Shown: in pieces, positions 60,555 through 64,000 of the stretch
Numbering within the stretch: position 1 is the first letter of the stretch
Layout: each line of letters opens with the position of its first letter
Origin: UBA11663 sp036339415
GTDB lineage: Bacteria; Bacteroidota; Bacteroidia; Flavobacteriales_D; Sanyastnellaceae
Direction of reading: 5' to 3'
DNA length: 64,000 bases
NCBI GenBank assembly: GCA_036339415.1
Contig: JAYZBB010000046.1
Location: 4,967-68,966, forward strand
Notes under the pieces: generated by a model
Told to the model about the DNA's origin: nothing
Databases searched by the model: none
Seen by the model: the letters and a program-made list of their open reading frames with translations, nothing else
Program-made: the position numbers and the translations under genes

Positions 60555-63377
60555 ATGCCCAAAGACAACAGCATCAAGTCGGTCCTCATCATTGGCAGCG
60601 GACCGATTGTCATTGGACAAGCCTGTGAATTCGACTACTCTGGAAGTCAAGCTTCCCGCAGTTTGCAAGAAGAAGGCATTGAGGTCACCCTCATCAATTC
60701 GAATCCAGCCACCATCATGACCGATCCGGTCATCGCAGACCACGTGTACCTCGAACCGCTGGAGCCGGAGTCCATCGTCAACATCCTTGAGAAGCACCCC
60801 AACATTGATGCAGTGTTGCCGACCATGGGGGGGCAAACCGCGTTGAACCTTGCCATTCAATGCGAGGAAATGGGCATTTGGGAGGACCACAACGTGCGGA
60901 TGATCGGGGTGGACACCAAAGCCATCGACATCACGGAAAACCGTGAAGCCTTCCGCAAATTGATGGGTGAAATCGATGTGCCGATGGCGCCACAGTCGAC
61001 GGCAAAGAGCTTTTTGGAAGGCAAGGAGGTGGCCCAACAATTTGGATATCCGTTGTGCATCCGTGCCTCTTACACGTTGGGAGGTGCCGGTGCGGCTGTC
61101 GTCTACGACAAAGATGCCTTCGAGGACAAATTGCAGCGTGGATTGCACCTCAGCCCGATTCACGAAGTGATGATCGACAAGGCGCTGCTCGGGTGGAAAG
61201 AATTTGAGCTCGAGCTGTTGCGCGACTCCAACGACAATGTGACCATCGTTTGTTCCATCGAGAATTTCGATCCGATGGGCATCCATACGGGAGACAGCAT
61301 CACCGTGGCGCCGGCCATGACACTGAGCGATGCCACGTTCCAACGCATGCGTGACATGGCCATCAAGATGATGCGAAGCATCGGTGACTTCGCAGGTGGC
61401 TGCAACGTCCAGTTCGCCGTCTCTCCTGACGAGAACGAAGACATCATTGCGATTGAAATCAACCCTCGCGTTTCACGCTCTTCGGCCCTCGCATCCAAAG
61501 CGACGGGTTACCCCATCGCCAAAGTGGCGGCCAAGTTGGCCATCGGCTACCACCTTGACGAGCTCAAGAACCAAATCACAGGCAACACCTCTGCCATGTT
61601 TGAGCCTACGCTCGACTACGTGGTCGTCAAAATCCCTCGCTGGAATTTTGACAAGTTCCCAGGCTGCGACCGTGAATTGGGGCTGCAGATGAAAGCTGTA
61701 GGTGAGGTGATGGCCATCGGCCGTTCCTTCCAGGAGGCCCTCCAGAAAGCTTGCCAATCGTTGGAATTGAAGCGCAACGGTTTGGGCGCAGATGGACGGG
61801 AGCTTCGCGATCAAGATGCCATCATGCAAAGCCTCAAGCACGCATCTTGGAACAGGTTGTTTCACGTGTACGATGCGTTCAAGTTGGGCATGCCGTTCAG
61901 AAGCATCTTTGAAGCGACCAAAATTGACCCTTGGTTCCTCCGTGAAATTGAGGAACTCGTGGTGTTCGAAAAAGAACTCTCCAAGCACACCATTGAAAGC
62001 CTGCCTTCTGAGACGCTCCGCGAGGCCAAGCGCAAAGGATATGCGGATCGTCAAGTGGCTCACCTGCTGAATTGCCTCGAAAGCGAGGTGCACACCCGAC
62101 GTCACGCTGAGGGCATCACAAGGGTCTACAAATTGGTGGACACGTGTGCGGCAGAATTCCCAGCCTTGACGCCATATTACTACAGCACGTTCGAGGAAGA
62201 GGCGAATGAGAGCGTGGTGACCGACAAAAAGAAGATTGTGGTTTTGGGCAGTGGGCCAAACCGCATTGGACAGGGCATTGAGTTCGACTATTGTTGCGTT
62301 CATGGCGTGTTGGCGGCCAAGGAGTGTGGCTACGAAACCATCATGATCAATTGCAATCCCGAAACGGTGTCTACGGATTTTGACACTGCGGACAAGCTCT
62401 ATTTCGAGCCGGTGTTTTGGGAGCACATTTACGACATCATTTTGCATGAAAAGCCAGAAGGTGTCATCGTGCAGTTGGGAGGCCAAACCGCGCTCAAACT
62501 CGCCGAGAAGCTCGAGCGCTATGGCATCAAAATCATGGGGACGACCTTCAAGGCGCTCGACCTTGCTGAGGACCGCGGCAGCTTCTCAACCTTGTTGAAA
62601 GACAACGACATTCCGTACCCAAAGTTTGGCGTGGTGGAAAGCGCGGAACAGGCGGTGGAACTCAGCCGTGAGCTCGGATTCCCATTGCTCGTGCGCCCTT
62701 CGTACGTGTTGGGCGGGCAGCGCATGAAGATTGTGATCAACGAACAGGACTTGGAACGTCACGTGGTGGACATCCTCCGGGACATGCCAGAGAACAAGAT
62801 TTTGCTCGACCATTTTCTTGACGGTGCGATGGAATGCGAGGCCGACGCCATTTGTGATGGGGATGAAGTACGCATTGTTGGCATCATGCAGCACATTGAG
62901 CCCGCAGGCATCCATTCCGGGGACAGCTATGCGGTTTTGCCGCCCTACAATCTGGGGGATTTGGTCATTCAGCAAATAGAGGACTACACAAGGCGAATCG
63001 CGTTGGCCCTGAAAACGGTAGGTCTGATCAACATCCAATTTGCGGTGAAAGACGACACGGTCTACATCATTGAAGCGAACCCTCGCGCGTCACGTACGGT
63101 GCCGTTCATTGCGAAGAGCTATGGTGAGCCTTACGTGAACCACGCTGCCAAAGTCATGCTCGGTGCGGCCAAACTCAAAGACCTTCCGCACAATCCGGAA
63201 ATGGATGGCTATGCTGTGAAAATCCCCGTGTTCAGCTACACCAAGTTCCCCAATGTCAAGAAGGAACTTGGGCCAGAGATGAAATCGACAGGAGAGGCCA
63301 TTCGTTTCATTCCTGACTTGAAGGATCCATTCTTCAGGAAGGTTTACAGCGAACGCAATCTCTACCTGAGCAAATAA
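60555..63377 (+). CDS. carB: Carbamoyl-phosphate synthase large subunit (no MGS domain)
   Basis: 940 residues. Two homologous ATP-grasp halves, opening with VLIIGSGPIVIGQACEFDYSG and, in the second half, VVLGSGPNRIGQGIEFDYC, make carbamoyl phosphate for arginine and pyrimidine synthesis. The protein ends at residue 940, so the approximately 130-residue MGS-like regulatory domain of E. coli CarB (1,073 aa) is missing, a form common in Bacteroidota. carA is not in the window. Confidence 0.97.
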   Translation: MPKDNSIKSVLIIGSGPIVIGQACEFDYSGSQASRSLQEEGIEVTLINSNPATIMTDPVIADHVYLEPLEPESIVNILEKHPNIDAVLPTMGGQTALNLAIQCEEMGIWEDHNVRMIGVDTKAIDITENREAFRKLMGEIDVPMAPQSTAKSFLEGKEVAQQFGYPLCIRASYTLGGAGAAVVYDKDAFEDKLQRGLHLSPIHEVMIDKALLGWKEFELELLRDSNDNVTIVCSIENFDPMGIHTGDSITVAPAMTLSDATFQRMRDMAIKMMRSIGDFAGGCNVQFAVSPDENEDIIAIEINPRVSRSSALASKATGYPIAKVAAKLAIGYHLDELKNQITGNTSAMFEPTLDYVVVKIPRWNFDKFPGCDRELGLQMKAVGEVMAIGRSFQEALQKACQSLELKRNGLGADGRELRDQDAIMQSLKHASWNRLFHVYDAFKLGMPFRSIFEATKIDPWFLREIEELVVFEKELSKHTIESLPSETLREAKRKGYADRQVAHLLNCLESEVHTRRHAEGITRVYKLVDTCAAEFPALTPYYYSTFEEEANESVVTDKKKIVVLGSGPNRIGQGIEFDYCCVHGVLAAKECGYETIMINCNPETVSTDFDTADKLYFEPVFWEHIYDIILHEKPEGVIVQLGGQTALKLAEKLERYGIKIMGTTFKALDLAEDRGSFSTLLKDNDIPYPKFGVVESAEQAVELSRELGFPLLVRPSYVLGGQRMKIVINEQDLERHVVDILRDMPENKILLDHFLDGAMECEADAICDGDEVRIVGIMQHIEPAGIHSGDSYAVLPPYNLGDLVIQQIEDYTRRIALALKTVGLINIQFAVKDDTVYIIEANPRASRTVPFIAKSYGEPYVNHAAKVMLGAAKLKDLPHNPEMDGYAVKIPVFSYTKFPNVKKELGPEMKSTGEAIRFIPDLKDPFFRKVYSERNLYLSK

Positions 63378-63392
63378 TCCGAGCTTCGCGCA

Positions 63393-63584
63393 ATGTTCGC
63401 AGGTTTGTTCAGAACGATTTTGTACATCGTTGGGGTTTGGTTCATTTGGCGATGGCTCGACCGTGTATTTGGAAGGTCGTCCTCAAACCGATTCAACAAT
63501 CCTCAGCCACATCGCCGTCCAGAGCGTCAACCGGACGATTCCAAGGAAGGTGAGTACATCGATTACGAGGAAGTCGACGACTGA
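63393..63584 (+). CDS. Small DUF4834-like membrane protein
   Basis: 63 residues. An N-terminal membrane helix (about 5-22, LFRTILYIVGVWFIWRWL) is followed by a short polar tail with an acidic end (YIDYEEVDD). This fits the Bacteroidota DUF4834 family, which often sits near yfhO-like genes. Function unknown. It starts 15 bases after carB. Confidence 0.75.
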   Translation: MFAGLFRTILYIVGVWFIWRWLDRVFGRSSSNRFNNPQPHRRPERQPDDSKEGEYIDYEEVDD

Positions 63585-63637
63585 TTTCCTCTGTCAGGAT
63601 TGCCCCAATGCGCCGGCACCCGCAGTAACTTGCGGTC

Positions 63638-64000
63638 ATGACTTCGTTTGATTTTCGTGGGCTGCTCATGGCGGCTTTGCCTCATGGCCTAGCCTTGGCA
63701 GTGATGTTGTTGGCAGCTTCCCTGGTGTTTCCCCCTGTGATGTTTGAAGGAAAGGAACTCAACCAGGATGACATCCGGAACAACATTGGCATGGCCAAGG
63801 AAACAAGGGATGTTTTCAAACAAACCGGAGAAAAACCCCACTGGACCAACAGCATGTTCGGTGGAATGCCCACCATTCAAATTGCGGGAGTCGACATCAT
63901 GACGGGGCCGAGGGCCGTTTGGAAAGTGGTGCATAAAAGCATTCCCAAAGGAGTGGATACGGTGTTCATGGCAATGATTTCGGCTTACATCTTGGGGCTT
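63638..64000 (+). CDS. YfhO family membrane protein (3' end outside window)
   Basis: The ATG at 63638 opens a frame that runs off the window after 121 residues. A membrane helix (about 13-33) leads to a periplasmic loop with HWTNSMFGGMPTIQI, the signature segment of YfhO-type large membrane proteins, which in Firmicutes act in glycosylation of teichoic acids and in Bacteroidota are poorly known. TAACTTG ends 5 bases before the ATG and resembles a -7 box. Confidence 0.82.
   Translation, partial: MTSFDFRGLLMAALPHGLALAVMLLAASLVFPPVMFEGKELNQDDIRNNIGMAKETRDVFKQTGEKPHWTNSMFGGMPTIQIAGVDIMTGPRAVWKVVHKSIPKGVDTVFMAMISAYILGL

Noticed and set aside
60546..60555. Run of ten A before carB as a slippage-control site
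   Set aside because: It ends in the start codon's own A, outside the coding frame; slippage there would not alter the protein, so no case for reiterative control beyond speculation.
60381..61343. N-terminal extension of the 59.5-kb hydrolase frame
   Set aside because: Lies antisense to carB and its promoter; the hydrolase fold begins at the ATG at 60380.
1..64000. tRNA genes, CRISPR arrays, insertion sequences, prophage
   Set aside because: No cloverleaf-like blocks, regular direct repeats, transposase or integrase motifs were noticed on reading both strands; a tRNAscan and IS search would be decisive.

Overview
The window is a gene-dense piece of a Bacteroidota chromosome, most like Flavobacteriales. 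The evidence is a type IX secretion / gliding set (gldB-gldC, a porP/sprF-like gene with gldK-gldL-gldM-gldN, and a gldA-like ATPase), a T9SS C-terminal sorting domain, several TAnnTTTG promoter boxes of the Bacteroidota sigma-A type, and family versions typical of the phylum (CarB without its regulatory domain, GGGP synthase, DUF4834, a degenerate arginase-fold protein). Base composition looks mid-50s % GC by eye, which is high for the order; the genus cannot be named from the sequence alone. I saw no rRNA, tRNA, insertion sequence, prophage or CRISPR array. Almost everything is housekeeping, and no intergenic gap exceeds about 300 bases.

Layout. 1-4.3 kb: the 3' part of a secreted Cys-rich repeat protein, a short-chain dehydrogenase, a nitroreductase, an outer-membrane barrel with an unusual N-terminal cytoplasmic extension, a YceI gene broken by one in-frame stop, and a piece that looks like the C-terminus of a MarR regulator. 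4.3-20.5 kb (minus strand): a complete dcw cluster in the order mraZ-rsmH-ftsL-ftsI-murE-mraY-murD-ftsW-murG-murC-ftsQ-ftsA-ftsZ, then yqeY, with many 1-4 base stop/start overlaps. Upstream of mraZ lies a 10-bp-phased TGGGN operator array of the MraZ type next to DnaA-box-like 9-mers. 20.8-25.3 kb: alpha/beta hydrolase, engB, gldC/gldB, a PorT-like barrel and nadE. 25.3-29.1 kb (minus): dtd, a MazG-like pyrophosphohydrolase and a large BNR-repeat exoprotein. 29.2-35.3 kb (plus): purL, a PASTA protein, a T9SS-sorted exoprotein and rluD. 35.3-37.3 kb: an ABC-F ATPase. 37.3-43.3 kb (minus): the T9SS motor/ring operon, ended by a strong hairpin. 43.4-47.1 kb (minus): arginase-fold protein and topA. 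47.2-53.8 kb (plus): miaB, a sigma-54 activator, lptE, a TPR-like gene and secG, a 16-bp-stem terminator, then groES-groEL and another terminator. 53.8-64 kb: gldA-like ATPase, rsgA, cysQ (minus), a TPP riboswitch driving a TonB-dependent receptor, GGGP synthase and an alpha/beta hydrolase (minus), carB, a DUF4834 protein and the 5' end of a YfhO-family gene.

How it works together. The dcw operon makes lipid II and the divisome. The gld/por genes build the T9SS and gliding motor, and at least one exported substrate is encoded here (32.3-34.3 kb). LptE, SecG, GGGP synthase and the PASTA proteins belong to envelope assembly. The TPP riboswitch ties the outer-membrane receptor to thiamine supply.

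Most interesting points: a decaying MarR-YceI pair; the phased MraZ operator beside DnaA-like boxes; a repeated arrangement in which a TAnnTTTG-like box sits 4-6 bases before a start codon, suggesting leaderless mRNAs; an arginase-fold protein that has lost metal ligands; a barrel protein whose signal sequence is internal; and a palindrome plus a sigma-54-like -24/-12 element before groESL. I found no clearly undescribed multi-gene system.
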